Source of the DNA: an uncultured Collinsella sp.
GTDB lineage: Bacteria > Actinomycetota > Coriobacteriia > Coriobacteriales > Coriobacteriaceae
NCBI GenBank assembly: GCA_934654605.1
Contig: CAKUGH010000002.1
Span: 1-64,000 of the forward strand
DNA: 64,000 nucleotides
Direction of reading: 5' to 3'
Every line of letters begins with the position of its first letter. The first letter of the stretch is position 1. Positions 19,801 to 27,995 of the stretch are shown one piece after another. The notes under the pieces were generated by a model. The model was not told the DNA's origin. It ran no database searches and worked only from the letters and a program-made list of their open reading frames with translations. The translations under genes and the position numbers were made by a program.

Positions 19801-20184
19801 AGTGGGACGGTTCTCGCGGTGCTTGTAGACGGTAATCTGGAAGGACGGAACCTCGGCGTAGTCGTAGGTTACGCCCTCGCCGCCGGTGCGACCTTGCGGT
19901 GCGCCCAAGCGGACCTCGGGCTGGCCCTCGATATTGCATATAAAGCTGTACCAGACAAGACAGGGTTCGGGGCACGGAAGCTCGCCGGTAAAGATGCCGT
20001 CGCCTTTGTGCTCCATGGGGATGAGGGTCTCGCCGATGCCGTCGACCCAGGTGCGCAGGGTAAGCGTTGCCTGGTTAGGATCGGCGTCCTCCAAAATCAC
20101 CGAGAGCGCAACGGAAGTTCCAGTGGTCACAGCGCCAAACGGAGTGCGAAACTGCGGCAGGCGGCTGTTGTGAATCAATCTCAT
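16888..20184 (-). CDS. Fused GH13 alpha-glucosidase/neopullulanase-type enzyme and GH77 4-alpha-glucanotransferase
   Basis: 1098 residues. The first part (to about 620) has an N-terminal beta domain, then a GH13 barrel. The barrel shows region I DGVFNHTG, region II GWRLDVADE (nucleophile Asp), region III LLGEVWED (acid/base Glu) and region IV LLSSHDRPR. The second part (about 640-1098) is an amylomaltase (MalQ, GH77) with VRLDHFLGFHSYF, FIAEDLGYL and STHDTSTLAGW. The chain can thus both cut and re-join alpha-1,4-glucans, fitting maltodextrin and glycogen turnover next to the glg genes. Similar fusions are known in Firmicutes and Coriobacteriia. The start has a weak ribosome site. A TGGTAAAACG-type site lies 127 bases upstream. 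Confidence 0.9.
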   Translation of the reverse strand: MRLIHNSRLPQFRTPFGAVTTGTSVALSVILEDADPNQATLTLRTWVDGIGETLIPMEHKGDGIFTGELPCPEPCLVWYSFICNIEGQPEVRLGAPQGRTGGEGVTYDYAEVPSFQITVYKHRENRPTWYERGMVYQIFPDRYARDEHWRERTLAELEKPRKGIQRRMVEDWNEPPVYERAEDGSIKTWDFYGGSLKGIQEDLPRIAELGFTAIYLNPIFEAASNHRYDTADYTKIDPILGTEQDFTELCQAAEKLGISIILDGVFNHTGDDSIYFNRYGNYPGVGAWQSEDSPWRDAFTFHEDGSYDCWWGVGNMPAINEKSELVREKLLGKDGVIRKWLRAGAHGWRLDVADELSDDFLAEIKKAVLAEKPDALLLGEVWEDASNKISYGHLRRYLQGSELDSAMDYPFRDMVIGFLMGYKNAYQAAEDIETLRENYPSEALSCALNLLSSHDRPRIISVLGGGPDESQLPECERSKWRLDEGAMGLAKSRFWLATLMQMTFPGVPSIYYGDEYGLEGLTDPGNRRTLPTKEDLHDFDTLAIVKNASAVRRALPFMIDGEIRAFALNDEVLAYNRTGKNGESATVIINRSLRNSHRVTIPALGECASDIISGHECVIHNSTVTLDLYPLGSSIIYHHAEQRLQEPLDHGAGVVCHITSVPTDDGKPGTIGAPTRRFIDHLAAMGMRYWQVLPVNPTDFFRSPYAGPSAFAGNIDLLPESHEELAADFKVWKARGGEDADPLYTAFKHRNADWLEKYCVYMAVKKYFEGESRHDWPANVGRYNERLIDDKRFHDEAELQAYMQYRFDLAWCELMNYAHKKGIEVIGDIPMYVSDDSADAWSEPENFWLSDTGKAIEISGAPPDNFAPEGQVWGNPTFRWDHMKENGYRWWMDRLRRAFSLYDRVRLDHFLGFHSYFSIPAGKACADGRWLAGPGKDLFQTAYDELGPLNFIAEDLGYLTPGVRAMASTCGFPGMDVLEFSDYDVRCGVHPTPGKILYTSTHDTSTLAGWCTRSFAGGDEPSGVECAAKLMGDALASDAPLVMMPLQDVLGLGDDARMNVPGVATGNWTWQADEADIEAAEDKTAQLLRNTHRFWGEA

Positions 20185-20310
20185 AGTACGGTCCAGTTCT
20201 ATACAATCATGGCCAGCGGGCCATGGGCTTTACGCACAAGATGTAAGTATATCTGTTGTACACAGGGTGTATAAACAACATCCGTTTACCATCGGCGAAC
20301 GGTTGTCCTA

Positions 20311-20326
20311 GAAAATCGTTTTACCA
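20311..20326 (-). promoter_or_regulatory. Putative operator TGGTAAAACGATTTTC
   Basis: Read on the minus strand this is TGGTAAAACGATTTTC, a LacI-like imperfect dyad centred on CG. A second TGGTAAACG-like site lies at 20284-20291. The same motif recurs between glgB and the HAD gene at 30503-30591. It lies ahead of the GH13-GH77 gene, so it probably binds a maltose/glycogen regulator (inference). Confidence 0.4.
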
Positions 20327-20390
20327 CTCAAATCATCGCGATATTCAAAAATGCCTATACCGATACTATTTGTAGCCAACTAAAAGTATC

Positions 20391-20524
20391 CCGGTTTACT
20401 ACGATAAATTGAATGATCTCAACCACAGTCATTTTGGGGATATCAAAACCGCAGGTAGAAGCGTTGTCAATTTCGACAATTACTCGCCGTGGTCGGCCAG
20501 AGTCATTTTGTCGTAGTAAACCGG
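20391..20524. repeat. MITE-like element with terminal inverted repeats
   Basis: The gene-free interval 20185-20614 contains a 134-base unit. It is bordered by CCGGTTTACTACGA (20391-20404) and its complement (20511-20524), and the similarity continues inwards for about 14 more bases with mismatches. AGTCATTTTG occurs twice inside. Size and structure suggest a miniature inverted-repeat element or a regulatory dyad; no transposase is linked to it. Confidence 0.45.
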
Positions 20525-20553
20525 CCCTCTTTTAATAGAGAAGTTTGACCAAG

Positions 20554-20581
20554 AAGAGGGCGCCTGGTTGGGGCGCCCTCT
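20554..20581 (-). terminator. Terminator downstream of glgA
   Basis: Arms AGAGGGCGCC (20554-20563) and its complement (20572-20581) surround an 8-base loop 34 bases after the glgA stop. A run of T follows on the plus strand, and a C/T-rich tract follows on the minus strand. Confidence 0.65.
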
Positions 20582-20614
20582 TTTGCGTTGAGGATTGAGT
20601 TTTAATCGTCCGGG

Positions 20615-22996
20615 TTAGCGGCGCTTGCGGGTGGCCGTTGCCTTGCGGACGGAGGTCTTCTTGGTAGGAGCCTTTTCCTCGGCCGGAGCGGCGGGGGAGA
20701 CCGGGGTCTCCTTGGCGGGCTCGGGCTTTGCCTCGACCTTTGTCTCGGCCTTCGGAGCGGCCTTGGTCTCAGCCTTGACCTTGGTAGCCTTCGGTGCCGG
20801 TTCGGGCTTTACCTCGGGCTTGGGCTCTGCCTTGGAAGCTGCGGCCTTGGTCGTGGTCTTCTTGGCCGTCGTCGTGGTGCGCTTGCGCGTGGTGGTCTTG
20901 GCGGCGGGCTTGGCCTCCACGGTTTCCTCGGCCTTGGGCTCGACGAGCGTCTCCTCGATCTTGGCAGCAGACTTTGCGGCGGCCTTGGTGTTCGTCTTCG
21001 TTGCCGTAGTCTTCTTGGCAGTCGTAGCCTTAGCCGCGGTCGTCTTCTTGGCAGCGGTCTTTGCCGGAGCTTTTGCCGCGGACTTGGCCTCAACAGCAGG
21101 TGCCTCGGCCTTTACCTCGGGTGTGACCTCACTCTCGGCGGCCTTCTTGGCGGCAACGGTCGTGCGCTTGCGCGTAGTCGTTGCCTTGGCAGCGGTCGTC
21201 TTGGTGGCAGTAGCTTTGGTCGTCGAAGCAGTCTTGGTGGCAGTCTTCGCGGTCGTAGCCTTCTTAGCCGTCGTCTTGCGCGTCGCGGTCTTCTTGGCGG
21301 CAGGCTTCGCAGCCGGCTTGGCCTCGGGCTCGGGAGCAACCTCTGCCGTGGCCTCGGCCTTTATCTCGGGAGTAGCCTCGACCGGCTTCTCCTCAACCTT
21401 GGGCTCCTCAACAGCAACGGGCGCCTCAACAACCGGCTCGGCCACAACCTCGGGCTCAGCCTTGGGCTCCTCAACAGCGGCAGGCTCCTCGACAGGCCCC
21501 GCAGCCTCAGCCACAGCCGCCGGCCTCTCAATCTCCGGATGCATAAAGAAGTACAGGTCCAGATACTTATCGGCCGAGCGCGTCCAGCTAAAGTCCTGGC
21601 TCATGGCCTGCGTGACCAGCTGGTTCCAGGCGTCGCGGTTATCCCAGAACAGACGTGCCGCGCGGAAGACGGCGTCGCCCATCTCGTCGCCGTTAAAGTT
21701 GCTAAACGAGAAGCCCGTGCCCTCGCCGGTAAACTCGTTGTACGGCACAACGGTGTCCTTTAGGCCGCCGGTCTCGCGCACGATGGGCAGGGTGCCGTAG
21801 CGCATGGCGATGATCTGCGACAGGCCGCAGGGCTCAAACTTGGACGGCATCAGGAACATATCGGCGGCGGCGTACATACGCTGCGACAGCGCCGGATCGA
21901 ACTCGATGCGCGCGGCCATGGTGCCGGGGTACTTGTCCTGGAAGTAGCGCAGGCCGTCCTCGTAGTCGCGGTCGCCGGTGCCCAGCACCGCCACCTGTAC
22001 GCCGCCGGCCAGAATGCGGTCGAGCGCATACATGACCAGGTCCATGCCCTTCTGGCGCGTCAGGCGCGTGACCATAACCGTCAGTGGGCGGTCGTCGCGC
22101 ACCTCGAGCCCGAGCTCTTCCTGCAGCTTGGTCTTGCACACGGCCTTGCCGGAGCGGTCCTCAACCGTGTAGTTCGCGGCAATGCGCTTGTCGGTCGCCG
22201 GGTCAAAGCCCGCCACGTCAATGCCGTTCAAAATGCCTTGCAGCGCGTAGGAGCGCTCGCGCAGCACGCCGTCCAGGCCCTCGCCAAACTCGGGCGTCTG
22301 GATTTCGCCCGCATAGGTGGGGCTCACCGTGGTGATGGCGTCGGCATAGCGCAGCGCGCCCAGCATGTAGTTGATGCTGCAGGCGTCGCAACGCAGCTGC
22401 GAGGCGGCCGCCGGGATGTGCGCCACACCCAGGATGTCCTCCATCACGGTGTCGCTAAACTGGCCCTGGAACGCCACGTTGTGGATCGAGAACACGGTCT
22501 TGACGCGGTCGTACAGCGGCAGGCCCTGGTAGAACTCGCGCAAGAACACGGGCGCCAGTGCCGTCTGCCAGTCGTTGCAGTGCAGGATGTCGCACTCAAA
22601 GCCGGCCGGCAGGTGCTGCAGGCTCTCGGTGATGGCCTTGGAGAAGAACGCAAAGCGCTCGCCGTCGTCAAAGAAGCCGTACGGATAGTCGCGCGCAAAG
22701 TAGCGCTCGTTGTCGATGAACATATAGGTAACGCCGTCGTGCTCGAGCTTCTCGAGCCCGCAGTACTCGTTGCGCCAGCCCAGGCTTACGTAAAAGTCGG
22801 AGAAGTGCTCCATCTGCGCCTTGTACTCGTCCTTGATGGTGGCGTACTTGGGCACCATCACGATAACTTCGGCACCGGCGCGCACAAGCGCTGCAGGCAG
22901 CGAGCCTGCCACGTCGCCCAGGCCACCGGTCTTAACAAACGGTGCGCACTCGGCCGAGGCAAACACGATCTGCATCTTTTTGCTGGTTTCTGCCAT
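20615..22996 (-). CDS. glgA: Glycogen synthase with a long histone-H1-like C-terminal tail
   Basis: 793 residues from the ATG at 22994-22996, which has GGGAGA 5 bases upstream. It transfers glucose from ADP-glucose to glycogen. The GT5 N-terminus has the KTGGLGDV substrate loop and the GT-B C-domain has the usual MPSKFEPCGLSQIIAMRYG segment. The catalytic part ends near residue 485, the normal GlgA length. The remaining about 300 residues are low complexity: first Pro/Glu/Val-rich, then repeated Lys-Ala-Thr blocks (AAKKTATRKTTAKKAT-like) ending in TATRKRR. Such tails resemble eukaryotic H1 or bacterial AlgP-type tails and are not part of known GlgA enzymes. GlgB has a similar, shorter tail. 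Confidence 0.94.
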   Translation of the reverse strand: MAETSKKMQIVFASAECAPFVKTGGLGDVAGSLPAALVRAGAEVIVMVPKYATIKDEYKAQMEHFSDFYVSLGWRNEYCGLEKLEHDGVTYMFIDNERYFARDYPYGFFDDGERFAFFSKAITESLQHLPAGFECDILHCNDWQTALAPVFLREFYQGLPLYDRVKTVFSIHNVAFQGQFSDTVMEDILGVAHIPAAASQLRCDACSINYMLGALRYADAITTVSPTYAGEIQTPEFGEGLDGVLRERSYALQGILNGIDVAGFDPATDKRIAANYTVEDRSGKAVCKTKLQEELGLEVRDDRPLTVMVTRLTRQKGMDLVMYALDRILAGGVQVAVLGTGDRDYEDGLRYFQDKYPGTMAARIEFDPALSQRMYAAADMFLMPSKFEPCGLSQIIAMRYGTLPIVRETGGLKDTVVPYNEFTGEGTGFSFSNFNGDEMGDAVFRAARLFWDNRDAWNQLVTQAMSQDFSWTRSADKYLDLYFFMHPEIERPAAVAEAAGPVEEPAAVEEPKAEPEVVAEPVVEAPVAVEEPKVEEKPVEATPEIKAEATAEVAPEPEAKPAAKPAAKKTATRKTTAKKATTAKTATKTASTTKATATKTTAAKATTTRKRTTVAAKKAAESEVTPEVKAEAPAVEAKSAAKAPAKTAAKKTTAAKATTAKKTTATKTNTKAAAKSAAKIEETLVEPKAEETVEAKPAAKTTTRKRTTTTAKKTTTKAAASKAEPKPEVKPEPAPKATKVKAETKAAPKAETKVEAKPEPAKETPVSPAAPAEEKAPTKKTSVRKATATRKRR

Positions 22997-23019
22997 ATTG
23001 TCTCCCATGTTGCTATTCG

Positions 23020-23055
23020 AGAATAGCCGCCAGGCGCTAACCGGACGGCTATTCT
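23020..23055 (-). promoter_or_regulatory. Stem-loop between glgD and glgA
   Basis: Arms AGAATAGCCG (23020-23029) and its complement (23046-23055) lie in the 90-base gap between glgD and glgA. No T-run follows, so it may be an mRNA-processing or partial termination site that sets glgA expression relative to the upstream genes. Confidence 0.4.
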
Positions 23056-23086
23056 TACGTTTACGTGCGATTATGCGACGCCAATG

Positions 23087-24214
23087 TTAACGAGCGATGG
23101 TGGTATCGGAAGTTAACGGAGCCTTGCCCAGCACCAGGATGTTCTCGGGCGTGCCGCGAAGCTCGGTGTTGGTGGGCACCACGTTGTTCTTGTCCAGAAT
23201 GGCGTTCTCGACGCGGGCGCCGCTCTTGATGATGCAGCTCTGGTTGATGATCGAGTTGGTCACCGAGGCGCCTTCCTCAACCACAACGCCGCGCGACAGG
23301 ATCGAGTTGCGCACGGTGCCCTTGATGATGCAGCCGGCCGAGATGATCGAGTTGCACGCGTGGCTGCCGGTCGCGTAGCGCGAGGGCGGCACGTCGTGGG
23401 CCTTGGTCAGGATCGGGCGCTCAGGGTCGAAGAGGTGGTCGGCCACGGTCTGGTCGAGCAGGTCCATGCTGCGGCGATACAGCGACTTCTCGCTAAACAC
23501 GCCCACGACCTCGCCCTTGTACTCGTAGCTGCACACGTCGATGTTGCCAAAGTCGCCCTGGAGTGCCTCGAGCAGGTCCAGATAGTCGGCGGCCTGGTAG
23601 TGATCGATGATCTCGAGCAGCGTCTCGCGGTTGACGATGCAGCAGTCCATGGACGCGTTGTCGCCGTACACGACGCCGGCGCTCACGCCCGTCAGGCGGC
23701 CGTTCTCGTTAATCTCGAGCTTGGTCTCGTCCTCAACGTTGCGCGTGGCCTTGCAGTACACGACGGTCATCTGGGCGCCGGAGTTCTCGTGCGCCTCGAT
23801 GATGGTGTTGAGGTCCATGTTAAAGATGATGTTGGTGCCCATCATCACAACATAGGGCTTGTCCGAGCGCTGGAACAGCGTCTTGTTGGAGATGATGTCG
23901 CGCAGCAGGAAGCGCATGCCGCCCTTGGTGGTGCCATACGCGTTGCCGGGGACCATGAACAGGCCGCCCTTCTTGCGGTCGAGGCCCCAGTCCTTGCCCG
24001 AGCCGACGTGGTCGATCAGCGAGCGGTAGTTACCCGGCATGACGACGCCGACGGTCTTAATGCCGGCATTCATCATGTTGGACAGCGGAAAGTCGATCAG
24101 GCGGTAGCGGCCCAAGAACGGCACGGATGCGATGGGGCGGTCCTTGAGCAGCACGCTGCCGTAAGTCGAAGAGTAGTTAGCGGTGATGTAACCGATGGCC
24201 TTGCGATTGATCAT
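23087..24214 (-). CDS. glgD: Glucose-1-phosphate adenylyltransferase-like subunit GlgD
   Basis: 375 residues from the ATG at 24212-24214, 4 bases after the glgC stop, with GGGGGAA upstream. It has the nucleotidyltransferase fold and C-terminal left-handed beta-helix of ADP-glucose pyrophosphorylases. The catalytic N-terminal loop is replaced by TANYSSTYGS, where GlgC has [10 protein letters not shown]. This fits GlgD, the non-catalytic or regulatory partner described in Firmicutes that raises GlgC activity in the heteromer. Pairing with glgC directly upstream supports this. Confidence 0.92.
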   Translation of the reverse strand: MINRKAIGYITANYSSTYGSVLLKDRPIASVPFLGRYRLIDFPLSNMMNAGIKTVGVVMPGNYRSLIDHVGSGKDWGLDRKKGGLFMVPGNAYGTTKGGMRFLLRDIISNKTLFQRSDKPYVVMMGTNIIFNMDLNTIIEAHENSGAQMTVVYCKATRNVEDETKLEINENGRLTGVSAGVVYGDNASMDCCIVNRETLLEIIDHYQAADYLDLLEALQGDFGNIDVCSYEYKGEVVGVFSEKSLYRRSMDLLDQTVADHLFDPERPILTKAHDVPPSRYATGSHACNSIISAGCIIKGTVRNSILSRGVVVEEGASVTNSIINQSCIIKSGARVENAILDKNNVVPTNTELRGTPENILVLGKAPLTSDTTIAR

Positions 24215-24218
24215 CGGA

Positions 24219-25367
24219 TCATTCCCCCTTCCCGATAACGACGTCATTTCCAACGACGGCCGTATCCTTGGTGGTATCGACAGAGCCGAGCTTCACGCCC
24301 TCTTCGACCGTGGAGTTCTCGCCCAAAATTGCGCGGCAGATGTGCGCGCCGCTCTTAACGTGCGCACCCGGCAGCAGCACGGAGTCCTCGACCACGGCGC
24401 GCTCCTCGATGATGACATCGGTCGAAAGGATCGAGTGGCGAGCGGTGCCGTAGATCTTGCAGCCGTTGGAGACCAGGCAGTCGTCCAGGCGGCCGTCCGG
24501 ACCAATGTAGTGCGGCGGACGCGTGGTGATGTTGGACATGATGGGGAAGCTCTTGTCAAAGAGGTCGAACTCGGGGTTGTTGCCCAGCAGGTCCATCGAG
24601 GTCTCGTGGAAGCTGGCGATGGTGCCAACATCCTTCCAAAAGCCGTGGAACTCGTAGCTGTACAGACGCTTGTCCTCGCCGAGCAGCTTGGGGATGATGT
24701 CCTTGCCAAAGTCGTGGCTCGAGCGCTGGTCCAGGGCGTCCTCCTCGAGGGCCTCGATCAGCACGTCGGCCGAGAAGATGTAGATGCCCATGGACGCGAG
24801 GTTCGAATCGGGCTTCTCGGGCTTCTCGGTAAACTTGGTGATGCGGCCGTCCTCGGGGTCGGTGGTCAGGATGCCAAAGCGGCTGGCCTCCTCCCACGGC
24901 ACGGGCATAACGCTCACCGTAAGGTCGGCATTGTTCTCAATGTGCGTCTTGAGCATTTTGCGGTAATCCATGCGATACAGGTGGTCGCCGGAAAGAATCA
25001 GGACGTACTTGGGGTCGTTGGCCTTGATGTAGTCCAGGTTCTGCGTAATGGCGTCGGCCGTGCCCGCATACCAGGCGCCGCCGGTCTGCGTCTCGTACGG
25101 TGGCAGGATCGACACGCCGCCGTCGCGGCTGTCCAGATCCCAAGCCTCGCCGGAGCCCACGTAGGCATGCAGCAGGTAGGGACGATACTGCGTCAGAACG
25201 CCCACCGTGTCGATGCCCGAGTTGGAGCAGTTGGACAGCGAAAAGTCGATAATGCGGAACTTGCCACCAAAGCTAACCGCCGGCTTAGCGATCTTTTGGG
25301 TGAGTGCCCCCAATCGGCTGCCCTGTCCTCCTGCGAGGAGCATCGCGATGCATTCTTTCTTACTCAT
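24219..25367 (-). CDS. glgC: Glucose-1-phosphate adenylyltransferase
   Basis: 382 residues. It makes ADP-glucose from glucose-1-phosphate and ATP, the committed step of glycogen synthesis. The pyrophosphorylase loop [14 protein letters not shown], the segment [10 protein letters not shown] and the substrate segment EKPEKPD are present, as is the C-terminal beta-helix. The ribosome site AAGGAG lies 7 bases before the ATG. It forms a tight pair with glgD. Confidence 0.96.
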   Translation of the reverse strand: MSKKECIAMLLAGGQGSRLGALTQKIAKPAVSFGGKFRIIDFSLSNCSNSGIDTVGVLTQYRPYLLHAYVGSGEAWDLDSRDGGVSILPPYETQTGGAWYAGTADAITQNLDYIKANDPKYVLILSGDHLYRMDYRKMLKTHIENNADLTVSVMPVPWEEASRFGILTTDPEDGRITKFTEKPEKPDSNLASMGIYIFSADVLIEALEEDALDQRSSHDFGKDIIPKLLGEDKRLYSYEFHGFWKDVGTIASFHETSMDLLGNNPEFDLFDKSFPIMSNITTRPPHYIGPDGRLDDCLVSNGCKIYGTARHSILSTDVIIEERAVVEDSVLLPGAHVKSGAHICRAILGENSTVEEGVKLGSVDTTKDTAVVGNDVVIGKGE

Positions 25368-25407
25368 CGATTTCTCCTTCTGTCATCGATGTTTCTAAAT
25401 TCATTAG

Positions 25408-25438
25408 CGGCGGGCGCGGAGCCTATTCGCGCCCGCCG
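25408..25438 (-). terminator. GC-rich hairpin between glgP and glgC
   Basis: Perfect 11-base arms CGGCGGGCGCG (25408-25418) and its complement (25428-25438) lie 39 bases after the glgP stop. No T-run follows on the minus strand, so it may only attenuate read-through into glgC. Confidence 0.5.
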
Positions 25439-25476
25439 GGTAATGCCGTGCTGGCAAAGGGAGCTTGCGTGTGCCG

Positions 25477-27903
25477 CTACGCGTGCCAGATCTCGTCGCG
25501 GTACTCGCGAATGGTACGGTCGCTCGAGAACCAGCCGCTCGAGGCAGTGTTGAGCAGCGCCTTGCGGTTCCAGGTCTCCTGGTCGCCGTAGCTGTCCGTG
25601 AGCTTCTCCCAAGCATCCACGTAGCTGCGGAAATCGGCCATGACCAGGTCGGGGTCGTTGTTGTTCATGAGCTCGTTGTAGATGCTCTCGAAGTTGCCCG
25701 AAAGGCCCGCAAAGGTGTTGTCCTTGAGCTCGTCCATCACGCGGCCCAGACGCTCGCGGTCGCCGTTGAGGGTATCCCACGCAAAGTAGCTGTTGGATGC
25801 CCAGAGCTGCTCGACCTCGGGAGCGGTCAGGCCAAAGATGGCCTCGTTCTCGCGGCCGGCCAGGTCGGCGATCTCGATGTTGGCGCCGTCGAGGGTGCCC
25901 AGCGTAATGGCGCCGTTCATCATGAGCTTCATGTTGGACGTGCCCGAGGCCTCCTTGCCGGCCGTGGAGATCTGCTCCGAGATCTCGGCAGCGGGGTAGA
26001 TGAGCTGGGCGTTGCTCACGCGGAAGTTGGGGATAAAGCAGACCTTCATGACCTCGTTGACGCGGGCATCGTTGTTGATGACGTCGGCCACGGAGTTAAT
26101 GAGGCGGATGGTCTCCTTGGCGAAGGTGTAGCTCGAGGCAGCCTTGCCGCTAAAGATGAAGGTCGTCGGCGTCACGTGGAAGTTGGGGTCGGCGATGCGA
26201 CGGTTGTAGATGTCCATCACCTTCATGATGTTCATGAGCTGGCGCTTGTAGGCGTGGAAGCGCTTCACCTGAACATCGAAGACGGTGTTGGGGTCGATAA
26301 CCAGACCGGTCTCGGCCTTAACGTAGGCGGCCAGACGCTCCTTGTTGGCGCGCTTGGAGGCACCCACGGCCTTCAGGAACTCGGTGTCGTTCTGGAACTC
26401 CTTGAGCTTCTCCAGCTCGAAGGCGTCCTTAAGCCAGCCATCGCCAATGGCCTCGGTCACGAGCTTGGCGTAGGTGGGGTTGGCCTCGGCAAAGAAGCGG
26501 CGGTGCGAGATGCCGTTGGTCTTGTTGTTGAACTTCTCGGGCGTGAGGGCATAGAAGTCCTTGAGCACGATGTTCTTGATGATGTCGGAGTGGATCTTGG
26601 CCACTCCGTTGACGCTGTGGCTGCAGATCACGGACAGGTTGGCCATGCGAATCTCGCCGTCCCACAGAATGGCGGTCTGGCGCAGACGCTCCTGCCAGCC
26701 CTCCTGCGTGGTGTCGAACGACTCGTGCCAACGACGGCTGATCTCGTCGATGATCTGGTACACGCGGGGGAGGAGCTTAGAGAACGTACCGATGGGCCAC
26801 TTCTCCAGAGCCTCGGGCAGGATGGTGTGGTTGGTGTAGCTCACGACCTGCGTCACGATGTTCCAGGCGTCGTCCCACTCGAGCTTCTTCTCGTCGATAA
26901 GGATGCGCATGAGCTCGGGGCCACACATGGCGGGGTGGGTGTCGTTGGTGTGGATGGCCACAAACTGCGGCAGCAGCTCCCAGTTCTCGCCGTGCTCCTT
27001 CTCAAAGGTGTCGAGCAGGCTGTAGATGCCGGCCGAAACAAACAGGTACTCCTGCTTCAGGCGCAGCAGACGGCCGTGCTCACCGGCATCGTTGGGGTAG
27101 AGGATGGCGCTGATGGCCTCGGCCTCGGCGCGCTCGGCGTCGGCCAGGGCATAGTCGCCGCGGTTGAAGGCCTCCAGGTCAAAGTGCTCCTCGACCGGCT
27201 CGGCAGCCCAGACGCGCAGCTTGTTGACGGTCTCGCCCGCATAGCCCACCACGGGGATGTCATAGGGAACAGCCAGGATGTCCTGCGTGTCCACCGTGCG
27301 GTAGAACGTGCGGCCGTCCTCCTCAAAGCCCTCAACATGACCACCAAACTTGATGGTCACGGCCTTGTCCTGACGACGGACCTCCCAGGGATAGCCGTGG
27401 GTGAGCCACTCGTCGGTGGTCTCGACCTGGCTGCCGTTGATGATCTCCTGCTTAAACAGGCCGTAGCGGTAGCGCATGCCGTTGCCATAGCCGGCAATGC
27501 CCTCGGCTGCCATGGAATCCAAGAAGCACGCGGCCAGACGGCCCAGGCCGCCGTTACCCAGAGCGGGATCGGGCTCCTGGTTCTCGATGGCGGAAAGGTC
27601 GAAGCCCATATCGTCGAGCGCCTCGGCGACCATGTCGCGCACGCCAAAGTTGAGCAGGTAGTTGTCGAGCAGGCGGCCGATCAAAAACTCGATCGAGAAG
27701 TAGTACACGCGCTTCTTGCCCTGGGCGGTCACGCGGGCGTCGCTCGTGGTGGCGACGGTGCGCGCCTTCTCTGCCACGAGCTTGGCCAGGGCGTTAAAGC
27801 GATCGAGGTCGCTGGCGGCCTCGACGCTCTTGCCGCTGATGCTCATGACGGCATCGCGATAGAGCTCGGTAAACTCCTGCTTGTTGTCGAAGATCTTATT
27901 CAT
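25477..27903 (-). CDS. glgP: Glycogen/maltodextrin phosphorylase
   Basis: 808 residues, normal for GT35. It releases glucose-1-phosphate from alpha-1,4-glucans. The PLP segment KEASGTSNMKLMMNGAITLG carries the cofactor lysine, and GNGGLGRLAACFLDS near residue 115 is the other family signature. GAAAGGAAC precedes the ATG. It lies between glgB and glgC on the same strand; a hairpin after its stop may partly uncouple it from glgC. Confidence 0.96.
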   Translation of the reverse strand: MNKIFDNKQEFTELYRDAVMSISGKSVEAASDLDRFNALAKLVAEKARTVATTSDARVTAQGKKRVYYFSIEFLIGRLLDNYLLNFGVRDMVAEALDDMGFDLSAIENQEPDPALGNGGLGRLAACFLDSMAAEGIAGYGNGMRYRYGLFKQEIINGSQVETTDEWLTHGYPWEVRRQDKAVTIKFGGHVEGFEEDGRTFYRTVDTQDILAVPYDIPVVGYAGETVNKLRVWAAEPVEEHFDLEAFNRGDYALADAERAEAEAISAILYPNDAGEHGRLLRLKQEYLFVSAGIYSLLDTFEKEHGENWELLPQFVAIHTNDTHPAMCGPELMRILIDEKKLEWDDAWNIVTQVVSYTNHTILPEALEKWPIGTFSKLLPRVYQIIDEISRRWHESFDTTQEGWQERLRQTAILWDGEIRMANLSVICSHSVNGVAKIHSDIIKNIVLKDFYALTPEKFNNKTNGISHRRFFAEANPTYAKLVTEAIGDGWLKDAFELEKLKEFQNDTEFLKAVGASKRANKERLAAYVKAETGLVIDPNTVFDVQVKRFHAYKRQLMNIMKVMDIYNRRIADPNFHVTPTTFIFSGKAASSYTFAKETIRLINSVADVINNDARVNEVMKVCFIPNFRVSNAQLIYPAAEISEQISTAGKEASGTSNMKLMMNGAITLGTLDGANIEIADLAGRENEAIFGLTAPEVEQLWASNSYFAWDTLNGDRERLGRVMDELKDNTFAGLSGNFESIYNELMNNNDPDLVMADFRSYVDAWEKLTDSYGDQETWNRKALLNTASSGWFSSDRTIREYRDEIWHA

Positions 27904-27995
27904 ACGTTCCTTTCCCCCGGGGATATCTCCCGGAACGGTTATGACTTACATCCTACGCCCCAGAGGGACGGGTAATTACAGCGGTAACGGCTTTG

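Noticed and set aside
23087-25367. Recent duplication of glgC
   Set aside because: The second gene lacks the catalytic loop and is the known distant partner GlgD, not a fresh copy.
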